64,000 nt of DNA from a virus, in the IMG/VR virus record IMGVR_UViG_3300006852_000005, positions 1 to 64,000 of that record; one strand, given 5' to 3'. Position numbers and translations under genes: made by a program. This document shows, piece by piece, positions 1 to 8,270 of this stretch (position 1 is the stretch's first letter; each line of letters opens with the position of its first letter). Below the pieces are notes generated by a model that saw only the letters and a program-made list of their open reading frames with translations, was not told the origin of the DNA and ran no database searches.

Positions 1-144
1 CGCGTCGTCGTCGATCGGCGTCAGCCACGCGAGTACCGCAACTCCGCGAGGTCATACGAGTTCCTGACGATCTCATGCGGGTTGACCGTCAGCCTGGTCA
101 CCGAACACGAACTTCCCGCCGACTACTGGGAGACCGCACAGTAA
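1..144 (+). CDS. C-terminal end of an unidentified gene (partial)
   Basis: An open frame enters from the left edge and ends at TAA 142-144, giving 47 codons of C-terminus. The stop overlaps the ATG of the DNA polymerase gene (TAATG), so the two are translationally coupled in one early operon. The fragment is hydrophilic and Arg-rich at its start; I recognise no motif and cannot assign a function. Confidence 0.6.
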   Translation, partial: RVVVDRRQPREYRNSARSYEFLTISCGLTVSLVTEHELPADYWETAQ

Positions 145-1913
145 TGCCAGGACTTGATGATGTCGAACTCACCCTCGTCAACTCGATGCACGAGGTAGCA
201 AATCTTTACCACTGGCTCAGCGAACGCCGACCACGGCATGGCCTCGGCATCGACCTGGAGACCTCGGGACTCGACAAGCGCCGTGATCGGATCCGCCTGG
301 CGCAGATCGGTGACGGTCAACACGGCTGGGCGATCCCGTGGGATGAGTGGAACGGTGTCCTGCGTGACGTCGTCAAGGTCTGGGACGGCGACTGGATCTT
401 CCATAACGGCATCAACTTCGATATCCCATTCCTACTGCGCGCCGACATTCAGCTACCGCAGCACCGCGTTCATGACACGATGGTGATGGCGCGGATCAAC
501 GAGCCGCACATGCCCATGGCACTCAAGTCGCAGACGGCGCGGCACATTGACGCGGACGCCGGTTCGATGCAGGCCGAGCTGTCGGGTACCGGCTTCGACT
601 GGGCCACGGTTCCGACCACGTTTGAGCCGTACTGGCTCTACGGAGCACTTGATCCGGTCCTGGCCTACCGGTTGTACGAGCATCACTACCCGATCGTCCA
701 GGAGGAAGCTCCGAAGGCCTACGACCTGGAGCGTTCGGTGATCTGGATCACCCAGCGGATGGAGCGATACGGTGCCCACGTCGATCGTGCGTACGCCGAG
801 GTCAAGCTGATCGAGTTCCGCGAGTTCTGCCTCAACACCGCGGCCTGGACCGAGGAAACCTACGGCGTCAAGCCGGGATCCAAGGAGGGTGTCCTCGGCG
901 TTCTCAAAAACGCTGGGTTCAACATCATCAAGCAGACCAAGTCGGGTGCGACCAGCCTCGACGCCGAGGTCCTCGAGGAGATCGACCACCCGCTGGCCGA
1001 GGCCGTTCTCAACTACCGTCGCATGCAAAAGATGGCATCGACGTACCTGCGATTCTACGTCGAGGAGGCCGATGCTGATGACCTCCTTCATCCGTCGATC
1101 AACACGCTCGGTGCTCGTACGTCTCGTATGTCAATGGACTCTCCTAACCTGCAGAACCTGCCACGGTTTGGGACGACGAAGGCCGGCGACACGATCCGAA
1201 GCTGCATAACGACACGCTACGACGGCGGCAGCCTAGTGATGTGCGACTTCGATCAGATCGAGGCACGGCTCCTGGCGCACTACGCCCAGGAAGCTTCGAT
1301 GATCGACGCGTTTAAGTCGGGCAATGACTTCTTCACCGTGTTGGCGCGCCAGATCTTCAACGATCCCGAGATCGAAAAGAAGGACAAGCGGCGGCAGATC
1401 ACCAAGAACGCCACGTATGCGACCCTGTACGGCTCAGGGATCCGCAAGTTCGCCTTGACCGCAGGCATCAACGAGGATGAGGCGCGCAACTTCATGCTGA
1501 AGTGGAAGATCCTCTACCCCGGCGTTGCCAGATTGACAAATGATCTGATCAACACAGCTGTCAAGCGGCAGCAAGACACCGGTGACGCATACGTCCGCAG
1601 TCCGTTCACCGGCCGACGGTACGTCGCGGACGCCGGCAAGGAGTACGCGCTGGTCAACTACGTCACACAGGGCGGTGCCGCGGAGATCTTCAAGATGAAG
1701 TTGGTGCAGCTCGATGCGGCGGGACTCGGCGAGTGGATGGTCGCACCGGTACACGACGAGATCATTCTCGACGTACCAGCCGAACACATGCTCGACGTTA
1801 AGCACGTCCTCGAGCAGACCATGAACGACGATCAGATGCTGGCCGTACCGCTGACAGCATCGGTGTCCCGTGGCGTACGTTGGGGTGAGAAGGCGGACTG
1901 GATCGATGACTGA
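144..1913 (+). CDS. Family A DNA polymerase with 3'-5' proofreading exonuclease
   Basis: Replicative polymerase of the Pol I type, 589 aa, without the 5' nuclease domain of bacterial Pol I. The exonuclease carries DxE at D37/E39 (GIDLETSGLD), exo II NxxxD at N88/D93 (FHNGINFD) and exo III YGALD near 165-169. Palm motif A is DFDQIEARLL at about 368, the O-helix motif B is around 415-432 (KRRQITKNATY..YGSG), and motif C is VHDEI at 536-540. All catalytic acidic residues are present. I chose ATG 144 because GGGAG lies about 10 nt upstream and the ATG overlaps the preceding stop; an in-frame ATG at 75 would add 23 residues out of family register. First complete gene of the replication module. Confidence 0.95.
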   Translation: MPGLDDVELTLVNSMHEVANLYHWLSERRPRHGLGIDLETSGLDKRRDRIRLAQIGDGQHGWAIPWDEWNGVLRDVVKVWDGDWIFHNGINFDIPFLLRADIQLPQHRVHDTMVMARINEPHMPMALKSQTARHIDADAGSMQAELSGTGFDWATVPTTFEPYWLYGALDPVLAYRLYEHHYPIVQEEAPKAYDLERSVIWITQRMERYGAHVDRAYAEVKLIEFREFCLNTAAWTEETYGVKPGSKEGVLGVLKNAGFNIIKQTKSGATSLDAEVLEEIDHPLAEAVLNYRRMQKMASTYLRFYVEEADADDLLHPSINTLGARTSRMSMDSPNLQNLPRFGTTKAGDTIRSCITTRYDGGSLVMCDFDQIEARLLAHYAQEASMIDAFKSGNDFFTVLARQIFNDPEIEKKDKRRQITKNATYATLYGSGIRKFALTAGINEDEARNFMLKWKILYPGVARLTNDLINTAVKRQQDTGDAYVRSPFTGRRYVADAGKEYALVNYVTQGGAAEIFKMKLVQLDAAGLGEWMVAPVHDEIILDVPAEHMLDVKHVLEQTMNDDQMLAVPLTASVSRGVRWGEKADWIDD

Positions 1914-2481
1914 CATCGTGTACATCGGGTTTGACCCAGGAGCCGTTACCGGCATCGCGTGGACGAGTCTCGACGAACGCAAGGATGTGCTCACCGGCTG
2001 CGCACCACCTGATGCGATGAAGGCATGCGACACGCTCTATCAGATCGTCAGCTGGTACATGCACCTCGAGGACGATCCACCGATTCGCATCATCGTGTCG
2101 GGTGAGGCGTACACGATGGGATCCAGCGTCCGCACGCATCAGCCTGATGCACTCTACATCCTCGGCGCGTTGCGCTGGATGATCCATAAGTTCTTTCCGA
2201 GCGTCGAGTTCCGCATCACCGGTGCCGCTGAAGCTAGCCACGTCGGCAACATCACCACGCTCAAGGCCGCTGGCTGGTGGATCCCAGGTGATCCCGACCA
2301 GCACCGTAATCGTGCAGCTGCGCAGGTAGCCCACGCTATGATGATGACGGAGCCGAGACGGTGGTATGATCTGATCAACCCTAGTGATCAAGGAGACATA
2401 AGTGATGGTAAGACGACAGCTTACGATCGCCGAACGCAAGTATCTACTTTCGAAGATTCCCTGGGTCAAGGTCCTGCGTGA
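1906..2481 (+). CDS. RuvC-like Holliday-junction resolvase / RNase H-fold nuclease
   Basis: About 191 aa. The N-terminus has the RuvC first-strand motif YIGFDPGAVTGIAW with the catalytic Asp, then a strand with SGEAY (second acid), and near the C-terminus HRNRAAAQVAHAM, the usual place of the last metal ligand. Likely resolves branched DNA during replication or packaging. ATG 1906 overlaps the polymerase stop by 8 nt; the longer ORF from 1870 is not needed. The last 25 codons lie over a promoter-like sequence and the start of the next gene, an unusual 77-nt overlap, so the extreme C-terminus may be a read-through tail. Confidence 0.8.
   Translation: MTDIVYIGFDPGAVTGIAWTSLDERKDVLTGCAPPDAMKACDTLYQIVSWYMHLEDDPPIRIIVSGEAYTMGSSVRTHQPDALYILGALRWMIHKFFPSVEFRITGAAEASHVGNITTLKAAGWWIPGDPDQHRNRAAAQVAHAMMMTEPRRWYDLINPSDQGDISDGKTTAYDRRTQVSTFEDSLGQGPA
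2362..2370 (+). promoter_or_regulatory. Extended -10 promoter candidate (TGG-TATGAT)
   Basis: TGG TATGAT inside the 3' end of the RuvC-like gene, followed by a leader with AGTGATC and an AAGGAG Shine-Dalgarno before ATG 2405. No good -35 seen. It matches the family of TGnTAnnAT promoters found repeatedly in the window. Confidence 0.5.
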
Positions 2482-2809
2482 GAAGGTGCCATGTGACGGC
2501 ATCATCTGGGGCAAGGTGGCCCTGCGCGATATCTTCGTGATGGGACCGCGTGACAACCCACGACCTCCGCGTGGGCTCACGGACAAGCATCACTGCAAGA
2601 AGATGGCGAGCTGGCACTTCACACCGTGTAAGAAGTCGATCGAGCACTGGAGCAGTCGGGCCGGTAACTTCTGCTGGTCACATCTGTTCTCCGCAGGCCT
2701 CTATCATGACATGACAGAGGAGAAGCGCACACTCGCCTGGTATGAACGCAACGCCGAGAAGCTGTTGGCGGCATACACTCCTCCGACCGACAAGAGGCGC
2801 AGGTCATAA
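2405..2809 (+). CDS. Hypothetical protein, basic, Cys/His containing
   Basis: 134 aa, rich in Lys/Arg, with scattered Cys and His (HHCKK, HFTPCKKS, FCWSHLF) that could bind a metal or DNA, though no standard zinc finger spacing is evident. ATG 2405 has AAGGAG about 9 nt upstream; a GTG directly before it (2402) is less well placed. It starts inside the RuvC-like reading frame and its TAA overlaps the ATG of the next gene. Position between recombination and helicase genes suggests DNA metabolism, but I do not recognise it. Confidence 0.7.
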   Translation: MVRRQLTIAERKYLLSKIPWVKVLREKVPCDGIIWGKVALRDIFVMGPRDNPRPPRGLTDKHHCKKMASWHFTPCKKSIEHWSSRAGNFCWSHLFSAGLYHDMTEEKRTLAWYERNAEKLLAAYTPPTDKRRRS

Positions 2810-3066
2810 TGCAGACCTACCAGGATCACCCGTATGCCACGGTGCTGCGCGCCTGGAAGTACGACAAGGATTCGGCCAACGAACTCATCTACGACTACCT
2901 GGCCACGCAACGGACACTGTCCACGCGGGAGCTTGAGCTGCTCGTACTCCTCGACCTCGGTACCGTCATGAGGACGTTGACCCGCTGGTATGGCACGCGG
3001 CTGGCGGTGGCGGCGCGGGCTCACCTCGTCCACGAGATCAAGACGAACCAACGGCTCGTCGGCTAG
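2809..3066 (+). CDS. Hypothetical protein, all-helical, 85 aa
   Basis: Predicted mostly helical, with Leu-rich and charged stretches (RELELLVLLDLGTVMRTL) and no membrane segment or zinc motif. Starts in a TAATG overlap with the previous gene, so it is probably co-translated. No family recognised. Confidence 0.7.
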   Translation: MQTYQDHPYATVLRAWKYDKDSANELIYDYLATQRTLSTRELELLVLLDLGTVMRTLTRWYGTRLAVAARAHLVHEIKTNQRLVG

Positions 3067-3069
3067 AAT
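3064..3069 (+). promoter_or_regulatory. Weak -10-like element TAGAAT before helicase gene
   Basis: TAGAAT overlapping the stop of the 85-aa gene, about 35 nt before the helicase ATG; the leader holds AGTGATC and GGAGTGAT as in the other early leaders. No TG extension, so weaker than the others. Confidence 0.3.
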
Positions 3070-3098
3070 TACACCAAGCTCTCAGTGATCGGAGTGAT

Positions 3099-5009
3099 AT
3101 GGCGCGTGTTGAGATCGATGACGACGTCATCGTCGTTGATTCCACATTCAACGAGAAGGAACTCGTCAAGCAGATCCCGGGCTCACGTTGGGACAACAGG
3201 GCCAAACGCTGGACGGTGCCGCTGACCTGGGCCGCCTGCCTGCAACTTCGCGGGCTGTTCGGCGTCAGTCTCCAGATCGGCACCAAGCTGACCGAGTGGT
3301 CCTGGGGTGAAGCCGCCCGGATCAAGATGACGATGGAGATCCGTGAGGACACCGGCACCGGTCGAACCAAACCCGACGGTGCGCATCAGCTGTTCCCGTT
3401 TCAAGACGTCGACATCGAGTTCACAGCCGTCGCGGGTAACGCGCTCATCGGTCATGAGATGGGTCTCGGCAAGACGATCACCGCGCTCACCAGCCTGAAG
3501 ACGCACGCCAACCTTCCTGCGTTGGTGATCTGCCCCAACACGACGAAGACGAGTTGGTTCCGTCAGACCAAGGAGTGGTATCCGCAGGCCAACCCATACG
3601 TCATCTCGGGCTCAGCCACCCAGCGACGGAAGCTGCTTGCCCTGGCGCAGAAGGATCCGCAGGCGCTCGTCATCATCAACATCGAGGCCGTGCGTATGTT
3701 TTCGCGGCTGGCACCATTCGGTTCGATCCGACTGGCGAAGTGTAGCGACTGCGATCCGACCTCAGACCGTAGGCCAAGCATCTGTGAGGTCCACCGTCGG
3801 GAGCTCAACGACTTCGGGTTCAAGACGGTGATCCTCGACGAGGCGCATCGAATCAAGGATCCAAACTCCAAGCAGACCCGGGCGTGCTGGGCCGTTGGCC
3901 ACGATCCGTCGGTTGAACGTCGCTGGGCCTTGACGGGAACGCCGATCGCCAACCACGTCGGTGACCTGTGGTCGGTCATGCACTTCCTGCACCCCACCGA
4001 GTGGGCCACCAAGTCGAAGTTCGTTGACCGCTACGCCATGGTGGCGTGGAACGCCTTTGGCGGCCTGGACGTCGTCGGCGTCAACCCGGCCACAAGGGAC
4101 GAGTTTCAGCGGATCTTCCATCCTCGGTTCCGCCGCATGTTGAAGGTTCAAGTACGGGACCAGCTTCCGGTGATCCGTCGCACGCAGGTCTGGGTCGAGA
4201 TGGGGACCAAGCAGGCCAAGGCGTACAAGGAGATCGAGACTCAACTCATCACGATGATCGATGACGATCCACTGACCGTACCAAACAACCTCACCAAGAT
4301 GATGCGACTGCTTCAGCTTGCGTCATCATACGCCGATGTGAACTGGATCGATGCACCCGATAAGTGCCGTCAACCTAAGCACGACTTGGAGCCTGATCGA
4401 TTCCCACGCGGTTCGTGCACTTGCTGCTTCGACCACAAGGAACTCATCGTCCACCTGGCTGAACCGAGCCCCAAGCTGGATGCGCTGGAGGAGCTCCTCG
4501 ACGGCACGGACCAGCCGGTTGTGATCGCCGCCGAGTCCAAGCAGCTGATCATGCTCGGCGCCAAGCGGTTCGACAAGAACCGCAAGAACGAGCCGTACGG
4601 GCTGATCACCGGTGACCAGGACGAGTGGGAGCGCGACCGCGTCTTGCAGCGGTTCCAGGCTGGAGACCTGCGTGCCGTCCTGATGACGATCGGCGCCGGC
4701 GGCACCGGCGTGGACGGTCTTCAGGTAGCCGACACGATGATATTCCTGCAACGCTCGTGGTCGATGATCAACAACATCCAGGCCGAGGCGCGCATCGACC
4801 GCATCGGCTCGACCGGCGAGTCCAAGCACTACGTGGACATCATCTGCCGTGACACCGTCGAGGAGCGCAAGCAGTATCCGGCGCTGGCGATTAAGTTCAC
4901 GCGCCTCGATGAGATCACCCAAGACCGTGCTAAGCTAGCGACACTCGGTCAGACGTCAGCAGAGCTTGAACTCGAGATCGAGCAGCTCTCAGGAGGCTTC
5001 ATCTTATGA
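3099..5009 (+). CDS. SNF2/SF2-family DNA helicase-ATPase
   Basis: 636 aa ATP-dependent DNA translocase. An N-terminal ~55-residue basic domain resembling the HARP-like module of SNF2 proteins precedes Walker A GHEMGLGKTIT (about residue 121), Walker B/DEAH VILDEAHRIKD (about 247), motif III WALTGTPIANH, and C-lobe motifs V-VI GAGGTGVDGL and QAEARIDRIGS (about 562-571). Two Cys/His clusters (CSDCD..CEVH near 214-230 and CRQ..CTCCFDH near 427-447) interrupt the lobes and could bind zinc. Probably acts in replication restart or recombination with the neighbouring nucleases. GGAG is 6 nt before ATG 3099. Ends ATGA-overlapped with the next gene. Confidence 0.92.
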   Translation: MARVEIDDDVIVVDSTFNEKELVKQIPGSRWDNRAKRWTVPLTWAACLQLRGLFGVSLQIGTKLTEWSWGEAARIKMTMEIREDTGTGRTKPDGAHQLFPFQDVDIEFTAVAGNALIGHEMGLGKTITALTSLKTHANLPALVICPNTTKTSWFRQTKEWYPQANPYVISGSATQRRKLLALAQKDPQALVIINIEAVRMFSRLAPFGSIRLAKCSDCDPTSDRRPSICEVHRRELNDFGFKTVILDEAHRIKDPNSKQTRACWAVGHDPSVERRWALTGTPIANHVGDLWSVMHFLHPTEWATKSKFVDRYAMVAWNAFGGLDVVGVNPATRDEFQRIFHPRFRRMLKVQVRDQLPVIRRTQVWVEMGTKQAKAYKEIETQLITMIDDDPLTVPNNLTKMMRLLQLASSYADVNWIDAPDKCRQPKHDLEPDRFPRGSCTCCFDHKELIVHLAEPSPKLDALEELLDGTDQPVVIAAESKQLIMLGAKRFDKNRKNEPYGLITGDQDEWERDRVLQRFQAGDLRAVLMTIGAGGTGVDGLQVADTMIFLQRSWSMINNIQAEARIDRIGSTGESKHYVDIICRDTVEERKQYPALAIKFTRLDEITQDRAKLATLGQTSAELELEIEQLSGGFIL

Positions 5010-5194
5010 TCGACGAGATCGTTAAGGCATGGCCGACGTTTCGTCGGTTCTTCATCTACTTTGGATTCGTCAACGCACCGATCGCCGCAACCATGTGGCT
5101 ACTCGGCTACAACCCAACGATTAGTGGGTTCTTCGTGTTCGTCGCTATCGTCGTGTTCCTGCTAGGCGCAAAGGCTGAAGATGACCGCAGCTGA
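5006..5194 (+). CDS. Small two-helix membrane protein
   Basis: 62 aa with two hydrophobic segments (about 17-34 and 41-55) and charged ends, so a small integral membrane protein. Starts in an ATGA overlap with the helicase and overlaps the next gene by 14 nt. Function unknown; its place in the replication operon rather than a lysis cassette argues against a holin, but does not exclude it. Confidence 0.65.
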   Translation: MIDEIVKAWPTFRRFFIYFGFVNAPIAATMWLLGYNPTISGFFVFVAIVVFLLGAKAEDDRS

Positions 5195-6530
5195 GATGCT
5201 CGCCGAGATGCGTAAGACGCTCTCCCGTCGCGTGATCGCCGAGATGACCAACCTGACACAGGCTAAGGTCGCCAACATCGAGAAGGGTCGAGACACGACC
5301 CTCACCGAGGAGTTAGCGATCCGCAACGCCTATGAGCAGCAGGGCGCGCCGACCACCGATCCGGCGCCCGTGGTCATCACACCACCCGAGCCCAGCTTGC
5401 AGCAAATGTTCATCATGCATCAGAACAAGCTGAAGGACCCGGTCACCGGTGATCTCCTGGGCAACATCTCGGATCCCGTCGAGCTGGAACCGGCGGAGCC
5501 CGTAACGCTCATCTCACCGAGTGACCTAACGGCGCGTGACGGCATTCGCCGCGTCTCGAACTCAGAGATCACCAGCTTCAAGCGATGCCGACGACAGTGG
5601 TGGCTGTCGTACTACCGCGGCCTCAGGCCACGACGTGAGTCGCCGCTTGGACCACGCGCGATCGGTGATCGGATCCACCGTGCTCTGCAGCGCTATTACC
5701 TCCCTGATACCGAATACCGTACGGAACCGAAGGCGGCGCTGGAGGAGGTCATCAGGGAGGACTGGCTGACCCTTAAGGCTACCTTCGCGGCGCAGGGTGA
5801 GGAGGTACCCGAGCTGCTAGTCATCGACCTCAACAAGCAGGCTGACCTCGAGCGCGCGATGATCGAGGGTTACGTCGAGTGGCTCAAGGAGACCGGCTCG
5901 GACTCTGAGTTCCACGTGACCGGCTCGGAGCAGTACATCGAGGCCGACATCACCACAGCACCGGTGAGCAACCAGCGGGTCAAGCTGATAGGTCGACTCG
6001 ATGTCACGGTGCGACGAGTCTACGACAACCTTCGATTCTTCCTCGATCACAAGACGATGGCGGAGTTCACTACAGCCACGCGTTTACTGCCAATGAACGA
6101 ACAGATGAAGGGATATGTTCTCCTTCACACGTTGACGGCCAGTGATCCCAACCAGCGCATCGTCGGCGCGATCTACAACATGCTCCGACGCGTCAAGCGC
6201 ACCGAAAAGGCTAAGCCGCCGTTCTACCAGCGGGTCGAGGTCCAGCACAACCCGACAGAGATTCATACGTTCCGGGACCGGACCATCGGGACGGTGCACC
6301 ACATGGAGTCCGCGCGGCGAGCGCTGGACGCCGACGGCGATCACCACAGGATCGTCTACCCAACGCCGACCAAGGACTGCGCGTGGCAGTGTCCGTTTGC
6401 CCAGGTCTGCACCATGTTTGATGACGGCAGCCGTGTTGAGGCCGCGCTGGAGAACCTCTTCGACGTCGGCGATCCATATGACTACTACGCGGCGCCCGTT
6501 GATGACTTCAATGCGTATGTGGTAGGGTAG
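5181..6530 (+). CDS. Cas4/RecB-like PD-(D/E)XK exonuclease with N-terminal HTH
   Basis: 449 aa. Residues 1-50 look like a Cro/XRE-type helix-turn-helix (TQAKVANIEKGRDTTL). After a Pro-rich linker comes a Cas4-like nuclease: NSEITSFKRCRRQWW (first Cys, about 134-142), GRLDVT (about 271) and DHKT (about 288) as the PD-D/EXK core, and a terminal CAWQCPFAQVC (about 400-411) giving three more Cys. One upstream plus three downstream Cys is the Fe-S arrangement of Cas4/AddB-type nucleases. Probably processes DNA ends for the phage recombination system with the Sak4-like ATPase and SSB encoded next. The HTH fusion is unusual. Confidence 0.85.
   Translation: MTAAEMLAEMRKTLSRRVIAEMTNLTQAKVANIEKGRDTTLTEELAIRNAYEQQGAPTTDPAPVVITPPEPSLQQMFIMHQNKLKDPVTGDLLGNISDPVELEPAEPVTLISPSDLTARDGIRRVSNSEITSFKRCRRQWWLSYYRGLRPRRESPLGPRAIGDRIHRALQRYYLPDTEYRTEPKAALEEVIREDWLTLKATFAAQGEEVPELLVIDLNKQADLERAMIEGYVEWLKETGSDSEFHVTGSEQYIEADITTAPVSNQRVKLIGRLDVTVRRVYDNLRFFLDHKTMAEFTTATRLLPMNEQMKGYVLLHTLTASDPNQRIVGAIYNMLRRVKRTEKAKPPFYQRVEVQHNPTEIHTFRDRTIGTVHHMESARRALDADGDHHRIVYPTPTKDCAWQCPFAQVCTMFDDGSRVEAALENLFDVGDPYDYYAAPVDDFNAYVVG
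6520..6528 (+). promoter_or_regulatory. Possible extended -10 (TGG-TAGGGT)
   Basis: TGG TAGGGT overlaps the end of the Cas4-like gene; a 5-bp hairpin (GTTGT/GCAAC) and a 58-nt leader follow before the next start. The hexamer is a poor match, so this is tentative. Confidence 0.25.
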
Positions 6531-6592
6531 AAGTTGTTAGACGGCAACAATTTCTCACACTCTCTCACCTCTCAGCGAAGGAAGTGATCTAT

Positions 6593-6844
6593 GTGAGCAT
6601 CGACTTTGAGACACCCGTTCATCGGTTCGTCTCGGTGATGCAGGCGGAGCTCGATAGGCTTCGAGCGGACTACGACATCAGGCTGATGCACGGTCGCGCG
6701 GTGGCATCACAAGAGCAACGCTGCAACCGCTGCGGCTTCTACATCCAGTTCGGCCAGGACATCATCCTCGTCGAGCGCGCCGACCGGTCGCGTAAGGACT
6801 GGATCCACGACTTCGGTACGTGTCCCGAGCCGGCGACCGCATGA
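6593..6844 (+). CDS. Small zinc-ribbon-like hypothetical protein
   Basis: 83 aa. RCNRCGFYIQFGQDI gives a CxxC half-ribbon, with one more Cys near the C-terminus (FGTCPEP). I chose GTG 6593, 9 nt after AAGGAAG, over an in-frame GTG at 6584 that lies on top of the Shine-Dalgarno sequence; other genes here use the same GGAGTGATCTA-GTG layout. Ends in an ATGA overlap with the Sak4-like gene. Unknown function. Confidence 0.65.
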   Translation: MSIDFETPVHRFVSVMQAELDRLRADYDIRLMHGRAVASQEQRCNRCGFYIQFGQDIILVERADRSRKDWIHDFGTCPEPATA

Positions 6845-7614
6845 GCGATTCACTCAGTCTTCTCATCCACGCCGCCGCCAAGGTCGGTAAGTCCACGCTG
6901 ACCAGCACAGCACCACCACCGATCCTCGTCCTGGACGCGGAGGGCTCGTGGAAGTTCATTAAGACCGCGGGCTTCAAGTCCAACATTCCACTTCGTAAGA
7001 TCGAGTGGGATCCGCGCGTGGCACCACCGCGACATGACGGTACCTGGGACTACTGTCACGTCGCGATCAACAAATGGACCGACCTCACCATGGTGTACCA
7101 GTGGCTGACCCAGGCGCAGCACGACTTCGTCAGCCTCGTGCTCGACTCCATCTCGGAGGCGCAGCGCAAGCTGAAGGAGAACATCTCCGGCACGGATCAG
7201 ATGAAGATCCAGGACTGGGGCACGCTCCTCACACACATGGACAAGCTGATCCGCAACTTCCGTGACCTGACCAATATCCCGGGTACGACGTTACGTTGCG
7301 TTGTCTTCGTATCCGAGACGCGGTTGGAGAACGGTAAGTGGCGTCCCTACATGCAGGGACAGATCTCGGTCTCGCTGCCGTACTGGGTCGACATCTGCTC
7401 GTACTTATATCCCGACAATGAGACCGACGAGAACGGTCAGAACACGCAGCGCATTCAGAAGCTGCTGATCGCACCCCGTGAGGGGTTCGAGACCGGTGAA
7501 CGGGTTCAGGGCCGCCTTCCTGACATCGTCACCAATCCAAATATCACAGAGATGCTGACGGCGGTCTACGCCAACGGCCACAGCCAGGAAGAGGAGTCCG
7601 TCGATGCTGACTGA
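6841..7614 (+). CDS. Sak4-like RecA-fold ATPase (phage recombinase)
   Basis: 257 aa. Walker A-like HAAAKVGKST at about residues 10-19 and a Walker B strand LVLDSI near 99-104, in the compact RecA core typical of Sak4/AAA_24 phage single-strand annealing or recombinase proteins. The first Gly of the P-loop is replaced by Ala. The next gene encodes its expected ssDNA-binding partner, overlapped by 11 nt, which supports the call. ATG 6841 sits in an ATGA overlap; a GTG at 6820 is in frame but inside the preceding gene. Confidence 0.85.
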   Translation: MSDSLSLLIHAAAKVGKSTLTSTAPPPILVLDAEGSWKFIKTAGFKSNIPLRKIEWDPRVAPPRHDGTWDYCHVAINKWTDLTMVYQWLTQAQHDFVSLVLDSISEAQRKLKENISGTDQMKIQDWGTLLTHMDKLIRNFRDLTNIPGTTLRCVVFVSETRLENGKWRPYMQGQISVSLPYWVDICSYLYPDNETDENGQNTQRIQKLLIAPREGFETGERVQGRLPDIVTNPNITEMLTAVYANGHSQEEESVDAD

Positions 7615-8137
7615 CGGCAGTGGTACCACGCACAATTGGAAGGACCTCAAGAAGCGCGGTGAGGACGCGACCAAGCCGATCGAACCCGGCTGGTACGTCA
7701 TGGAGTGCCTCAAGGCCGACCTCAAGCGGGCGTCGACCACCGGCAACCCGATGATCGCCGCGCAGTTCCGGGTCGTCGAGGGTCCCGCGGCCGGTAAGAC
7801 CGCGTTCAACAACTTCAACATCACGCCGGACTCGGACTTCGCGCTCGGCATCTTCTTCAACCAGGTCGGTGCGTTTGGTCTCGGCGACGAGTTCTTCGCC
7901 ACTGACCCGACGCCCGAGCAGCTGGCAGCCAGCCTCGTCGGTCGTCGGGCCAACGTCGAGCTTGGAATCCGCCCTTGGCAGGGTCAGGACCGCAACGATT
8001 TCAAGAACTTCCGTCCGCTCGACGGCCAGGTGCCGATGGGTACTCCGGTGGCGGCGGGCATCCCGGGTGGCGGACCGTCACCCAGCCCGACCGCGGCGCC
8101 GACCGGCGACGGCGTACCGAAGCCGCCGTCCTTCTAG
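7604..8137 (+). CDS. Single-stranded DNA-binding protein (DUF669-like)
   Basis: 177 aa. Beta-rich core with PGWYVMECLKAD, GNPMIAAQFRVVEG and FNITPDSDFALG resembles the DUF669/SSB-like proteins that pair with Sak4 ATPases in phages. A low-complexity Gly/Pro tail (about 145-172) ends in KPPSF, comparable to the flexible protein-binding tails of SSBs. Probably coats ssDNA and loads the recombinase. Confidence 0.75.
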   Translation: MLTDGSGTTHNWKDLKKRGEDATKPIEPGWYVMECLKADLKRASTTGNPMIAAQFRVVEGPAAGKTAFNNFNITPDSDFALGIFFNQVGAFGLGDEFFATDPTPEQLAASLVGRRANVELGIRPWQGQDRNDFKNFRPLDGQVPMGTPVAAGIPGGGPSPSPTAAPTGDGVPKPPSF

Positions 8138-8270
8138 TCCAGGGACGAACGGTCTGGGAACAGCGTTCTAAGTGATGTCGCGTCGAAGTCGAGTCGTAGA
8201 CGCAGGGGAACGCCGCGGAGGCTATGGGTTTGAGGCCTCCACCTAAACATCATAACGATAGGAGTCGATC
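8138..8270 (+). other. Non-coding gap with two hairpins
   Basis: No credible ORF. GCGTC/GACGC (about 8180-8203) and GGAGGC/GCCTCC (8217-8240) form adjacent stem-loops, then a short A/T stretch and TAGGAG Shine-Dalgarno for the next gene. No clear -10 and no T-tract, so this may be an mRNA processing or stabilising element rather than a terminator. Confidence 0.3.
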
